Below are positions 10,123 through 22,303 of a stretch of DNA of 64,000 nt, one piece after another. Origin of the DNA: Epiperipatus broadwayi (Eukaryota > Onychophora > Udeonychophora > Euonychophora > Peripatidae); the NCBI GenBank assembly GCA_028023455.1, contig JAQFVV010000028.1, positions 1,781,501 through 1,845,500 on the forward strand. Direction: 5' to 3'. Made by a program: the position numbers and the translations under genes. Under the pieces are notes generated by a model, which worked only from the letters and a program-made list of their open reading frames with translations, had not been told where the DNA came from and did no database searches. The stretch's first letter is position 1. Every line of letters begins with the position of its first letter.

Positions 10123-10698
10123 TAAGATGTGATATGTTGAACTATTTCCATCATTTATGAGTGAATGTTGAATGTATAGAAAATTTTAAACTTTACTTAA
10201 ACTTTCCAAATACAAACAACTTGTTAGTAATAACACACAAATAGACAATATTACACAACATTTTGAATAGTATTATTCTCCACTCTTCTTCAGGTGTTGC
10301 TGGCCTATATCCACAATAACAATATTCACTTAGAAGTTGAACTCACACCTTTAGATTCTTGAATATTGAATTTAAGGCAAACACTCTATCAACTGAGCCT
10401 ATGACAGAATAGCTCAGTTGGTAGAGCATTTTGCCTTAAATTCGATATTCACGAATCTAAAAGTGCGAGTTCAACTTTTAAGTGAATATTGTCACTGTGC
10501 ATATAGGCCAGCAACACTTGAAGAAGAGTGGAGAATAATACTACTGGGAACGTTGTGTAATTACTAACCTGTATTGTCTATTTGTATGTTATTACCAACA
10601 AGTTGTTTGTATTTAAAAAATTTAAATAAAGTTTAAAATTTTCAATACATTCAACATTCACTCATAAATGACGGAAATAGTCCAAGTATCACATCTTA
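10123..10698. mobile_element. Large palindrome: two PLE ends joined through tRNA-like sequences
   Basis: Two inverted arms (about 10123-10403 and 10404-10698) meet almost without a spacer. From the centre outward each arm has: a tRNA-like segment; a block GCCAGCAACAC; a hammerhead-like block (CTGAAGAAGAGTGGAGAATA, then an eroded GAAACGTT); and a terminal GTTTGTATTT...AATAAAGTTTAAAATTTTC block. The last block is nearly the same as 57690-57745, immediately after the PLE reverse transcriptase remnant. The palindrome is therefore read as an inverted pair of PLE terminal sequences. The arms differ at scattered sites, so it is not brand new. Confidence 0.75.
10404..10480 (+). promoter_or_regulatory. 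tRNA-like segment with pol III box similarity
   Basis: TAGCTCAGTTGGTAGAGC at 10410-10427 matches a tRNA D-arm / A box very well. GCGAGTTCAAC at about 10465-10475 resembles a B box (GGTTCAANNCC) but is weaker. A degenerate copy lies on the minus strand in the other arm (10382-10398 carries the A-box equivalent). I see no good acceptor or anticodon stem, so it is not a functional tRNA gene. It could act as an internal pol III promoter. Confidence 0.55.
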
Positions 10699-11629
10699 AC
10701 TACTATACATATATATATATATGAATCCTCAATTTCTATGACAATATTTGGATTTCTACCTAGGAGCAGTCTCTAATATTATAGTGCGCAATACACTGAA
10801 ATATATACAATACCATACTAGTACATTTAGAGTATTGTAATTACATTTCATTCACTACAGATATATATAAAATCCATAAACAAACGTAAGTATAAAGAAA
10901 AAATTAAAATTTGTAACTGTTTACATTATTTTTATGTTAGATAAAATGTAATTTCCAAGTACATGTGAAAATGTCACAAACATGTCAATACGAATAAATG
11001 GCAGAAAAAAATAGAACTACTATTACTTGCTGTGGAAAACAAAAAATACAGGGTTCGTTATTTGATAAAAGATTAGTGAACTAAAAATATATATAAAATA
11101 AATAACGCGGAAGATTAATATGCTTGTTTTTTTTTTAAAAAAATTGGAAAGCCAAATAAAATATTTTAATTATTCTAGATGATTTCCCATTTAAATAATA
11201 AATAATGATAAATATTTAGAATTATAAAAGGGACAGCCGTACGTAAGCTTGCAATCAGCTGAGAAATACAGAGAAGTTTTAGAATAATAAACTAAAACAA
11301 AATTTGACAGCTGACATAAAAATGACAATTTATTTTAAAAAATTATTTTTCAAATTAATGTAAAAAGTAATATTTGTTTACCAAAGCCTTTTTATAGTAA
11401 GTAAAATATAGCAGTAAAAAGACAGTCGTAATCAGAAAAGAAATCAAAAAAATTTATCATTTACCAAAACAAATGGTATAAAAAAGCTATATCTAAATAA
11501 ACAAGAAAACATCGTATAAAAACGACGAATTTTGCTAATGTTGTTATACAAATTACTTACTTATTTAAATTAATAAGTGTTTTGTAGTATATGTAGCCTA
11601 GCGTGATTTAAAAAAGTAGTAATATGGCA
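10699..11629. other. Unassigned AT-rich region
   Basis: TA microsatellite at about 10708-10722; otherwise no recognised feature. Confidence 0.4.
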
Positions 11630-12135
11630 GATTCAATAATTGAAGGTCCTCATATTGTGGATCAATTCTGTCATTTATAGCGCTCAAAGATCATATGACC
11701 TCTCAAACATCCAATCATTTGATTTCTTGTTAAGAGTAATTTAGGACAATGGTAGTGTGGCAGGCTCTAAAAATGAAAGTCTACCAATTGGGGCTCAATT
11801 CTATTACTTCTGGTCATCGGATATCATATGACTTCCCAAGCAACAAACCATTTGATTCTGATCTCAGTGTGGTATTAGTCTAGGAGTAGAGTGGCAGATT
11901 CTAGAGATTAGGTTTAGACACTGCAGTTCCATTCTGTCACTTCAAGTGCTCAAACATCATATGACATCCCAAGCATCAAATCAGTTGATCCTTATGGCTT
12001 GTGTGGATTTTTGTAGCGGTGGAGTGTCAGACTCTAGAGGTGAAGATTCATGAATAACTAACTGTTCAGTTTTTCCACTTCCAGTTCTCGAGCTATATGC
12101 AATCTCTGACGCAACAAATCACTTGCTTAGCATCA
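11630..12135. repeat. Satellite-like array 1 of about 150-bp tRNA-like units
   Basis: Three to four degenerate units. Shared landmarks are a GTAGTGTGGCAGGCTCT-type block (11752, 11886, 12019), CAATTCTATTACTTCTGGT, and ATCATATGACTTCCCAAGCA followed by an ACCATTTGATT block. The 'GTAGAGTGGCAGA' block recalls a tRNA D-arm. The same family forms arrays at 21.8-22.2 and 37.6-40.2 kb. Confidence 0.65.
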
Positions 12136-12687
12136 TTAGTTTCATCTTTCAAATAAGTGATGAATATATGAGTTTATATATAATTTCAACCACAACAACC
12201 AAATTGATATTGTAATTTAAATGTGATTAAATTCATACATAATGGTTGTATTTCATATGAACACATCCAAGTTATATAGATCTCCACATCAGATTCAAAA
12301 TATAATACGATGACCAATGAAACAACAGTCATGTAAATAAATATTAATGGCATAGTACAAGCCAATCAAACATTTCTTCTGTAAATCTGATTATTTACAG
12401 TAATGTATGGGATCTATCTATAAAACTAAAATCTATTTGGTAGAGACAAGTGCTATTTAGTCATGTTTCAAATAGTAATTATGGTTTGAAATTACATTGA
12501 CAGTAAGAAAGTTCCCTATAATTCGCAGAAAAACTAAAGTTGACTTTAAAACTAAAATCGGTTTGAGAGGGAGAGAAATAAATTATTATTTATGTTTATA
12601 GCAATAATTTACTAATCTAGAGTCAAATTATAAAAACATCACATGATAAATATTTGTTATACTTCTACAAGCTCTTAAAACACTAGC

Positions 12688-13109
12688 AACTCTCTCCATA
12701 AAGTAGTGTCACCCAGTGCAAGCCATAGTAATCAATGGATGCTAATAAGTTTGAGCATCAACATTCCTATCTAGTGTTTACTCATCCAATATCCCTAGAA
12801 TAGTGTCAAACTTGTGATCTTCATCAGTGAAGAGCATTGGATCTGAAATATGTTTTTATTCTGTACTCATAGTTTTAGACTTAAACAAAAAGGTAAAAGA
12901 TGGTTGTTGGAGGTTTGCATTATATCCAAAATTCTAGATGCAATGATCTCAAAACTAAGGTTCATTGCTGGTGAAGGCCACAATCTGCAAACCAATATGG
13001 GTAATATCAGATGACTAGACACTAGATGGGGATTTTGATGCAGAAACCTTCTAGCATTTATTGATTACTATGGCTTGGACTGGGGTGTTCCTGTATGGAG
13101 AGAATTGCT
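12688..13109. mobile_element. F1 fold-back, copy b (eroded)
   Basis: Left arm 12688-12840 and right arm 12960-13109 share CTCTCCATA, GTAATCAATGGATGCT and ACTCATCCAATATCCC with other F1 copies. The centre holds about 120 bases not found in other copies. The hammerhead cores are eroded (CATTGCTGGTGAAGGCCAC in the right arm). Confidence 0.65.
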
Positions 13110-14971
13110 ACTGTTTTAATCTGTAATTGCTTTGTCAGAAGCTACATTGTCTACTGTTAGAAGAAAGATGCTAGCATTAAAAATAACATTGAACCTTTCA
13201 TGGAATAAGCCAAAAAATGGAAATTAATAGATTTTATTAGAAGAAATTACAATCCTTCTTCAATCACCCACTCGCTATTACTGCAATGATGTATTTATAA
13301 TTTCACTAACTATAATTGGGCAGTGAACTTTTTTTAACTACTGAAAATATTTTATTGTAGATAGATACAACAAATACTTTATTAAAATTTAGATGTATCA
13401 CATTTATCTATTGGCTAGAAAACATTATTTCCTGTGCCAAAGCAACATATGTACACAACATGGTGGAAAACTGCTAATTAAGGAGGTTGGAGGTTATTTA
13501 CTTGATACAATTATTTCTATAAAAGTATGTTAAAAATAATGTTTTGGCAAATACATATCATTAGAGAACAACTCTAAACTAATTCTGAGAGGAATAAACT
13601 TGTTGTTAATAGTAATCCAATCAGTTTTGGGGAACAAGCTATACCGAAACGTTTATAACAAATATTAAATTGGACAAAACAGAGCTGAAAAACCATATTT
13701 CAGTTATGTATTAGGTGGAGTTTTAGATTTGGCACAAATATTGTAATATTTTGTAAAGCTTTAAAAAAACTAATAAATCATTCACATAGATATTTATTAA
13801 TATAACTAATTATGTAATTAATAAATTAGAGAGCTATCCCACATAATATTATGAATGAGGATATTAAGCACAGCTTATTATTAAACTAAGGTATACGATG
13901 CTATATATTAGCCAACTTCTCTATTATGAACTGCAGCATCACAAGACACAAATAACCAATTTAATGGGAACTTTAGAACCTATGTGATTAATTGTTGATA
14001 CAGGTGTTAAAATAACTTTTTTGAGATAGGTATTATAATAACATATTTAATAATATTCCCTACTTTATTTAAATAATAAGGTAATAGATCCCATAAGACA
14101 ATTACTGTACCTCACACTACTGCTACCTAGTGTAAGGCTGGGTAATGTATGATTATCAATTGTATAAAAATCCTTTCAAGTCTCATTAATAATGGAATTG
14201 GCCAAAAACTTATCTTTGCTTGGAGACTTAAATATTAATGATAGACAATTTCTGTGTTACTCAGGCTCACACAAGAGGGCACTAAATTGGAAAGTTGTTC
14301 TTATCTTATAATATTTAAGCTGGGAAGTTTGATAATTTGTTATTTATATTGATATTTATTAAGAATAATTAACATTGCAGTTTTATTTATTAAAAAAATT
14401 TCAATAAGAATTACAAAACAATAACATAATTTCAATTTATTGTAATATGTTTTGATTTGATAATATATGAATATTGGATTTAATCTTTTAACATTTTTTT
14501 GTTCAAGCAGTTATGTAAAATCTGCTTTGTCATAAAAGAGTCAATTTCAATACAAGGTTTTGTTATTTTATACTACATTTTTTATTAGAATATAATAGTA
14601 AAAAAAATTAAGACACTTTTCTCAACATGGAGAAAGGTAATAACAAAACTGAAAAATACTAAAAAAAAAATTGTAACTAAAATTATATACAATTTGTTTC
14701 CAATGAATATCTGATGAATAAGCTGTTCCTCTGTGTGTCCATAAAATATAACAAACGTTTAAATTTTAACCAATCAATAATCAACCTACATACTTCATTT
14801 TAGATAAAAAATGTTTCCATAATTATAGCTGAAGCAAATTGTAGTGGCATGATTGAACATTGGCAATTAGTCACACTTTGCATTGTAAAACTTTAGATGT
14901 TTATTCTCCCTAATGATGAAACTTAATCTCAAACTTTTAGAGATTTATTTATTAATATGATTATAATAAAC
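13110..14971. other. Unassigned AT-rich region
   Basis: Nothing recognised over about 1.9 kb on either strand; no shared repeat found by eye. Confidence 0.4.
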
Positions 14972-15340
14972 AAGGTAAAACTGTCTATACAGTAGTGCCA
15001 CCCTGTGCCAACCAGAGTAATCAATGGATGCCAGAAGTCTTGTAAATAAAATCCCTATCTAATGCCTACTCATCCAATATCCCAGACTAGTTTTTGGCTT
15101 GTGACCTTCGTCAGTGAGGAGCTTTGGATCTGAGAGCACTGCACCTAGATCTTAGCTACTCACTGACGAAGGCCACAAACCAGAAACTAGTCTGCAGATA
15201 TTGGATGAGTAGGCATTAGATAGGGATTTTATGCACAAGCCTTCTGGCATCCATTGATTACTCTGGTTGGCACAGGGTGGCACTACTGTATGGAGAGTTT
15301 TGCCTTGTTTATAAACAATTATGTGCTAGTGTAAGAAATA
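14972..15340. mobile_element. F1 fold-back, copy c (full symmetric form)
   Basis: The clearest symmetric F1. The left arm (14972-15134) and right arm (about 15158-15335) are reverse complements over about 160 bases, ending in the ACTCTCCATACAGTAGTGCC block and its complement. The centre carries AGCTTTGGATCTGAGAGCAC, the outer part of stem I of the family hammerhead. Hammerhead cores occur on both arms in opposite orientation; both carry mutations. Confidence 0.8.
15069..15134 (-). ncRNA. Hammerhead ribozyme remnant in F1 copy c
   Basis: On the minus strand this has the extended stem I of family F1: TCCTCA, then AGC, then ATCCAA and CTC on the 5' side. The 3' side (TTGGAT, GAG) is present, but one base is lost in the inner stem. 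The core is CTGACGA, but the GAAA box reads AAAA. Predicted inactive, but informative for the family consensus. Confidence 0.55.
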
Positions 15341-15510
15341 GTGATCATGTGATGCTTAATGATTATAATACTTTGTTGTCTCAATAATTGTATGTAAGAA
15401 AGCAATTATGACATTTGTATTTTTTCCAAACAATACTTTAAATGATCAAATTTCAATGTTAAAGATTTGTCCATAATCTCATCTTCTTTATATAAAATTT
15501 AAATAATAAT

Positions 15511-16592
15511 TAATTTAAAACAAAATTAAAATAGTCAAGTAAATATAAATTAAAAATTTATTTAATACATCTAACTCAGCTTTTTATTCCTTATTGAAGC
15601 CTTATCAAGATGTTTCTATTTATAAAACCACCTGCCCATTTTACAGCAACTCTAACCAATGTACATTATTAGTTATATGTATTGTAATATAATGTAAATA
15701 ATGACCATTAGGTGGAGTTGCTATGGAGTAGTTGGGTTACAAGTAAAGGGCAGGCATCAAGATGGGTGAAAAAGATAATGCAGTATGCAAAAGTTTGGAT
15801 AAAGAATTTATATCAGTATATTTGTACAAAAGGTGGGATGATTGTGTTAGGAGGATTGTTGAGGGTTATAGTAGTAAGGAATGGGATAAAAAATAGATGC
15901 ATTAATAAAGAATAGGGAGTTGAAGAGATGGAGAACTAGTATGAAGAGTAAAAAGAATTTAAATAAATATAGAAGTAAATGGAACATTAGGTGTGAGTTA
16001 ATTTATGATAATAGCAAGGAAAATAGTTTATTGTTTAAGGCTCGAACAGGATCTTTAGAAACAAAAGAATATACATGTAAATGGAAAAATATGGGTGATT
16101 TAGACAGAAAATTGTGTAAGGAAGGCATAGAAAATATTAAGCATTTGTTAATTGAATGTAAATGCTTGAAAGCAGAAAGGGTACAAATAAGAAGTTATGA
16201 AAGAATAAATATGAACAAAGTGAATATACAGAAAGTGGGTTATTGTTTTTTATGCTGGGTTTGGGAAAAGATAAGGGGAATTTAGATATAAAGACAATAG
16301 AGTTGACAAAGATTATATTGTGGAAATAGCATGGAGTAGATTATGGGAAAACGTGGAGTAGGAAATGAAAAGGGAGAGTAGAGTGGCTAACAGGTTTCTC
16401 TGAACTAGTTGTTGAGAGATTCCTGACTTCATTTAAGGAGAAGTCACAGTGTATCTCATCACAACACATATGATTTTATAAAAAGAAACATCTTGATAAG
16501 ATTTTAACAAGGAATAAAAGCTAGGTTAAATGTATTAAATAATTTTTTTAAATTTATATTTAGCTGTCTGTTTCAATTTTGTTTTAAATTGA
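15511..16592. mobile_element. Fold-back arms enclosing a LINE B fragment
   Basis: The left arm 15511-15627 and right arm 16473-16592 are inverted copies of about 117-120 bases. Examples are TTATCAAGATGTTTCTATTT opposite AAAAGAAACATCTTGATAA, and TTATTTAATACATCTAAC opposite its complement. Everything between is LINE B 3' sequence; the right arm starts directly after the LINE's CACAACACATATG end. Either the LINE inserted into the loop of a fold-back, or the arms moved the LINE piece. Confidence 0.65.
15700..16471 (+). pseudogene. LINE family B, C-terminal fragment
   Basis: A 121-residue ORF at 15920-16285 reads FKARTGSLETKEYTCKWKN and then LCKEGIENIKHLLIECKCLK, the Cys/His motif region described for the 6.74-7.29 kb copy. 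Upstream, 15712-15915 reads RWVKKIMQ and VRNGIKNRCINKE in another frame, so there are frameshifts. The 3' UTR (16290-16471) ends TATCTCATCACAACACAT. It aligns with 36.4-37.12 kb along its length. Product would have been a non-LTR retrotransposon polyprotein C terminus. Confidence 0.75.
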
Positions 16593-17261
16593 TTCTTTAA
16601 ATTTTTTCCAATAGCATGTGTGTAAGAGACAAAAACATCTCCATTTTTTTTTCTAGCTTCAAAAGTGAGAAGTTGGTCTGTCTTTCACAAGATTTTTTTT
16701 TAAAAAAAAAAAAACACTCTTATTTTTAACATTATTTTGCTATTGCAAAGTATAATAAGTGAGTAATAAATATTTTTAGTGTTCTTTTATTTGATTTTAT
16801 AAATATTTTGCACAATAAAAAATTACATTTTTAATTACAAGTGTTAAATTAACTCAACCCACAACTTTGACACCATCCACTTTAGTTAAAAATAGTAATG
16901 ATTATTATTAAGCACGAAATGCATCTTGAGAATCATTTGTTTTTTATTGTATCTTAATTTATATGAATTTAAAAGAATATGTGATAATATTGAAGTTATT
17001 TAATATATTTATAATGATAAGAAATATAAAGATTTTATAATGTCGAATGATGATTTTTGTCAAATATTTTACCGATCTGTATTTTTACTCCATATGTTGA
17101 AGTATTAAAATATTTTACAGTTTAGGTGCTATATCTTCTACCCCAAATGTATCAATTATTGATTTTATAAGTATAGATAATTCAAAGAGTGAGAGTTTCA
17201 ATTATATATGTAGTTATATTTTATCGCTATCATTTTTTTTACAAAATTTAAATTTTTACAT
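16593..17261. other. Unassigned AT-rich region
   Basis: Contains an A/T homopolymer hairpin near 16688-16714. Nothing else recognised. Confidence 0.4.
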
Positions 17262-17364
17262 TATTTTTTTTTTTCCATGTGTCATAGCATCAGCCGGGAT
17301 GCGAACCCGCTAACCCGGGACAACTGCTTGTAAGGCGATTGTGCTGACCTCTCGACCACCAACG
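17262..17364 (-). mobile_element. tRNA-derived SINE, copy 2
   Basis: Minus-strand copy with GGTGGTCGAGAGGTCAGC, then GCGGGTTCGCATCCCGGC, then GATGCTATGACACATGG and A tail. A and B boxes are well preserved (GGTTCGCATCC). Confidence 0.8.
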
Positions 17365-18117
17365 TTTGACATATTAATTTTTATTTAATAAGAAAAAATA
17401 TCATTTATTTCATAAGTACAAATATTTATAAATGCCAGAATTTTAGTTATATAACTACTTAGTATGTAGATATTAAAATAATCTCACTTTTGGAGGCCAA
17501 AAATGCTAAAAAATGTATAAATATTAAAGAATTAATCATGACCCAATATAAATTCACATACTAGTGAAAATGAGTTCTATTTCATAAAATATGATAAAAT
17601 TTCTATTATATAGTAAATGTAATTGTAGTGGTTTAATATAAACAATTAATTAAGAAATAAATATTTAGTGGATTTAATTTACCCCAAATATGCATACATT
17701 AAAAGAAAAAAAAATACAATATCTAGAAAGTATTTATATATATTATAGATAGTAAAATTAATGTTTAATTACATTTTATCAGAATTTGGGTTTACAATGA
17801 GAATTTAAATGATCAGTTTTCTGAAATTTTAAAAAGTCACAAATCCAAAAAAGTTCCAAAACTAATGACTATTTTTAATGTTTTTTTAGCTATATATGTA
17901 TATAAAGGAACTTGGACAGGTAATATGCTGATTTAAAAATCAAGCCCTTAAGCATGGGCAATACATTTTTTTAAGGGTATAAGCATAGGTGGGTGGCTCA
18001 CCTATGCTTTTAAAACACTTGTTGACTGGAAAGTGTTTATAAATTTTATAGTGCATCTGCGAAAGGTAGTTTTATTCCACAATATTTTATATATGTATAA
18101 ATTGCTACACTATTATA
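17365..18117. other. Unassigned region with short hairpin
   Basis: A strong hairpin at about 17980-18013: AAGCATAGGTG, a 7-base loop, and CACCTATGCTT. Neighbouring AAGCCCTTAAGCATGGGC forms a partial echo. No ORF. Confidence 0.5.
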
Positions 18118-18664
18118 TATATATATATAAATATATAGATTGTCTATACTGAAAATATAATTAGGAGGGATTTGAACTTAGACTTTCATGCTTCTTAGGT
18201 AGCTATGGTCACACGCATGTGAACAAGATAAATGATCTCCAAAATACATATTTCATGATCAACCAGCACTGATCTGTTGCTCTTTATCAGCACACACAAA
18301 CACGTATATATAACCACTGCTCATTTTATACCAAGATAACAACTCTTCAAACTTTAATGAGCAGGCTTCTATATTATCCACCCTCTGGTGGCTGAAGAGT
18401 TGGAGGATGGAGAAGATTGAAGCCTCTCCATTAAAGTTTGAAGATTTGCTATTTTAATATAAACTGAACACTGGTTATATATGTGCGTGGGAAATGATCT
18501 GGATCAACTGATGAGTGATGGTTTAGCATGAAATATGTATATCAGAGATCACTTATCTTTTTCACATGTATGTGGACATGTGTATTAGTTGTATAAAATG
18601 GAGTGGATAGCTATAAGGAGCTTGAAAGCCTGAGTTTATATATATATATATATATATATATAAC
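18118..18664. mobile_element. F3 fold-back, copy b
   Basis: Left arm about 18118-18385, right arm about 18400-18664, each with the F3 landmarks (AGGGATTTGAACTTAGACTT on the left, GAAAGCCTGAGTTTATATAT on the right; AAACTTTAATGAGCAGGC opposite CCATTAAAGTTTG). Bounded by TA runs. The right-arm hammerhead region (18499-18555) keeps CTGATGA and GAAA, but stem I no longer pairs. Confidence 0.7.
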
Positions 18665-19159
18665 ACTTACTCATGGAGTAACTAAGTTTGAACACATTGT
18701 TAGCCTTATATATTTGATTCTTAAGTATTCGTTGACATTGAGATTATGAAAGGTACAATAAACATAATCTAATTAAATGCATTGAGTCAGCTTTTAGCAA
18801 AAGATATATTACAGATTTATATATTACATCACGCCAATTATGTAAGCACACCTATACTGAATAACTCTATTCAGCACTATAATTCTGGCAATATTTAGTT
18901 GAATGCGAACGCAATACATTTAATTAGCTTACGTTTATTGTAGCTTTTCATAATAACTCAAAGTCAAAGAGTGTTTAAGAATTACATAATTTTATAAAAA
19001 GAATTAATACTTTTGAGAATTACGTTACATTTTTAATATCTTTAATTTATGTATGGGTTTATTAAAATTATTCAAATGATATATATATAGTAATAATAAT
19101 ATTTCACTATTAATCAGTTAATGATATATATATATATATATACGTAAATGAAAGAAGAA
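18665..19159. other. Unassigned AT-rich region
   Basis: TA microsatellite at about 19123-19142. Nothing else recognised. Confidence 0.4.
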
Positions 19160-19620
19160 ACATGTATTATTGACATCATTGAATGATTTAAAAAACTGAA
19201 TGAAGCTAAACAAAATATATAGCTAGAAGAGATAATAAAAGGACAGTTGAAATTTTAATTCATATCTCGCGACAGTATAAAAGATCTAGAAAGATACCGC
19301 ATGTAAGATAGATGGATGAAATAAAAAAAGTTGCTAGTGTGAGGTGGAGAAAGAGAGATTAAAGATTAGAGAAACTGAATAAAACTTGGAGAAATCTTCA
19401 TCCTGCAGTATTTACTAGTGATGATGATTTTTAGTTTCATATATAATCATCTCAGAGATTGTAAAAGACCTGGAGAGTGACTTCTTGTGAGATGAATGGA
19501 TGAATAAAAAATATTGTTAATGTGACGTGGAGAAGAAAAGCTAGAAGTTGGAAAAACTGGATTTGATTTGCAGAGACCTTCATTCTGCAGTGTTTGAAAA
19601 TGAAGAAGATATTTAGTTTC
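19160..19620 (+). pseudogene. LINE family A 3' ends, two in tandem
   Basis: Two successive copies of the LINE A 3' end. The first (19160-19435) ends with CTTCATCCTGCAGTATTTAC and GATGATGATT. The second (19441-19620) ends with CTTCATTCTGCAGTGTTTG. Both correspond to 24720-24930 (GAGATGGATGGATGAAATAA; CTTCATTCTGCAGTAGAG). Two truncated insertions or a local duplication. Confidence 0.7.
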
Positions 19621-20450
19621 TTATATATATTGTCATCTCAATTTAAAACATTAGCATCCCTTTAACAGCACGTTTCAATCTTGAAATTTTTATTAAATCA
19701 CTTCACATTAATATCGATTAATCATTTTTAAGATTTTAATTTAATATTATTATTTTTAATCCAGTTGTACATTAAAGGTTAAACATATTTCATTAATATA
19801 AATCAAATAATTTTAAAAGTTCTCACATTAATTTATATTACTTAGATATATTTAATGTGAAGTTAAATCTCTGTTAAAAATATATTAATAACTGAAATCT
19901 TTAATCTATTAATAGTTGTTAGAATAAAATAGTATAATAATTTTGATATTGATAAATACATACTGTTAAGTTGAAATTTATAATTTAAATCGATATAATA
20001 GTGTTAGCATAAATAATAAACAATCACAATTAATTATGGAATGTGTGAATATCTCGGGTCATCTAACAAATAAGTTTTAAGCAAAATACATCGTACGGAG
20101 ATTGTTTACAATTCCCAAGTTTTAAGCTATATAGTTGGGTAATAAGTGATATTTAATGATTAATATTTGATTTAGATATATGTAACTTTATTAAAATTAA
20201 TGTGAATAGGTTTTGTAAAATCTTTTCGAGAGGGCAAATACCCTTATCAGGTTATAGCTGAAGAATATTTGTAATAAGTTAAGGAAGCTCTTCGAGTATG
20301 AAGAGAGAGTTTCTCTTTTTTATTCACGTGATACATAAGTTATTTCCCTCTAAAAATGCATGTTATAATTTTATAATTTGTAACTATATATCTTTTTAGT
20401 TATGCTAACACTATTTTATCAATTTAGGTATTCTGATATTAAAAAATGTC
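19621..20450. other. Unassigned AT-rich region
   Basis: No recognised feature. Confidence 0.4.
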
Positions 20451-20550
20451 AAGCATTGGTGGTCGAGAGGGCAGCAGCTGCTTCACAAGCAGTTGTCCTG
20501 GGTTAGCGAGTTCGCTTCCTGCCTGATGCTATGGCACATGAGAAAAAAAA
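20451..20550 (+). mobile_element. tRNA-derived SINE, copy 3
   Basis: GCATTGGTGGTCGAGAGGG, then TTAGCGAGTTCGCTTCCTGC, GATGCTATGGCACATGAG and an A8 tail. Same family as 22304-22404. B box slightly eroded. Confidence 0.8.
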
Positions 20551-21799
20551 GCCTTTTAATATTATAGTAGTTAATATATTGTGCCTGTAAGCAGAGCTGC
20601 CTACAATACATTGTACATTTTCTGGGTAGGCATTACAATTCTAGTATTTTTCCTTTTTCCTTTAGAAACATTGATAAGATTCCAATAGATAACAAATTTT
20701 AACAAAAGTTTTGTAATTTTATTAGGTTTCCATAATTAATTATAGGTACAATACTACTAAACTAAAACGTTTATTTTCTAAACTTTCCTGGATTAAGATT
20801 AATTTGAAATAAATATATAATCTTTCCATTTTTATCTTCAAAGCATCCATAGGCTGTTAGGAACTTATATTCTAAAAAAATTAAATGCAGTCTAAAATGA
20901 TGTTAGTAATGATAAATAAATTAGAAAGTCATGTAACATTAAAATACAAGCCAGAGAAATATTAAAACTCTCTCATGACTACAGTTTCATCTTTTAACAA
21001 ATAGACTTTCTCAAAAGATACCCAACTAGAAACAAACAATAGTGTAAAATTCTGTTTTGTAGCTTGCATTTTAATGTTATACGATTTCCTATTTTATGTA
21101 TTAGTATATACAACTGCTTTAAAATGCTGGGTGAAGAAGCTGTTAATGGCAAACAATCAAAATAAATCAATGTAGGCTAATCTAAATGTATATTTTCATA
21201 TAAACAAAAATTACAAATAAAAATTTATTGCTTAGATTTTCCAGTATGTTTTTTTAATAAAATATATATTTAAAAAATTTGTTGCTACATTCATATCAGT
21301 TGATTTAGATCTTTTTTTTCTCTCTCAATTTTGTTCTATAGCTTTAAAAAAAGATTTATTTTGGAGAAAAATAAAACTATCATATATAAAGCCTGTAATT
21401 TATAGTATTTCCTTGAATGTGTGTGTTTTCAGTTTTTAGTTAAAAATATGTCTGTATATGTATTATTTATTATATTATATTTAGTATTTTTGTTTTATAT
21501 ATATTCAAAATTACGACTTTATTTTTTTTAATTTTTATTTAACGTTAATCCTAATGGGTGTAAAAATTGGAAATATAAATCTGATGTTTGTTCAGATTGC
21601 AAAACTTGCCAGAAATAGGATGTAGATTAATGGTTTCCTATATATATATAACCATTAAATGTCTGTATTTTTAAATCATATAATAATAATTCAAACAAAT
21701 TTGTGTTAAATAAATTTGTTTGAATTATTATTTATATTAATAAATGCTTTGTGCTATTTTGTAAATACAAATAATATTATTTTTTCTAAAACAATTCAA
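20551..21799. other. Unassigned AT-rich region
   Basis: Includes a short palindrome around 21690-21735 (ATAATTCAAACAAATTTG, then its complement) and TA runs. No ORF of interest. Confidence 0.4.
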
Positions 21800-22245
21800 T
21801 AAGATAAAAACTGTTCCTAATTATTTTTGGTGTTCAAATATCACATGACCTCCTGAACAACTAACTATTTGAATTCTCAATAATTTTTGAAGCAATAGTA
21901 GAATGAATTGACTCAAAAGTTAAAGATACATGGATTAAAGCTCAATCTAACTCTTCTGGTATTTAAAAGTCACATGACTTACTCATTCTGCATATTTTAA
22001 TGCAGTGACAGTAATATAATTAAAAGCTAAGAGTCACTTGGTTTGAAGCTCAATCTGTTACTTTTGGTGTATAAATATCACATGACTTCCTGAGCAATTA
22101 AACATGCGATTGTTCTCCATGTTTCACTGCAGGGGTAAAGGGTTGTATTCAACGATAAAGTCTCCATATCCCTTCCCAAATCGATCCCATTTAGTGCTCA
22201 CATATTATGGATCTCTTGAACAATGAATTATTTGATTACAGTAAT
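21800..22245. repeat. Satellite-like array 2
   Basis: About three units with the landmark AAATATCACATGACTTCCTG (21836, 21962, 22074) and GAAGCTCAATCTGTTACTTTT-type blocks. Same family as arrays at 11.6 and 37.6 kb. Confidence 0.6.
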
Positions 22246-22303
22246 AAGAAAGAAAATTAACTAAATATTGCTTAGAAAATTCGATAAAAATAAACTACGT
22301 CTT

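Noticed and set aside
10404-10480. Functional tRNA gene
   Set aside because: A box is good, but acceptor and anticodon stems are absent, and it is part of a palindromic repeat.
12901-13110. Active hammerhead in F1 copy b
   Set aside because: Both conserved boxes are changed.
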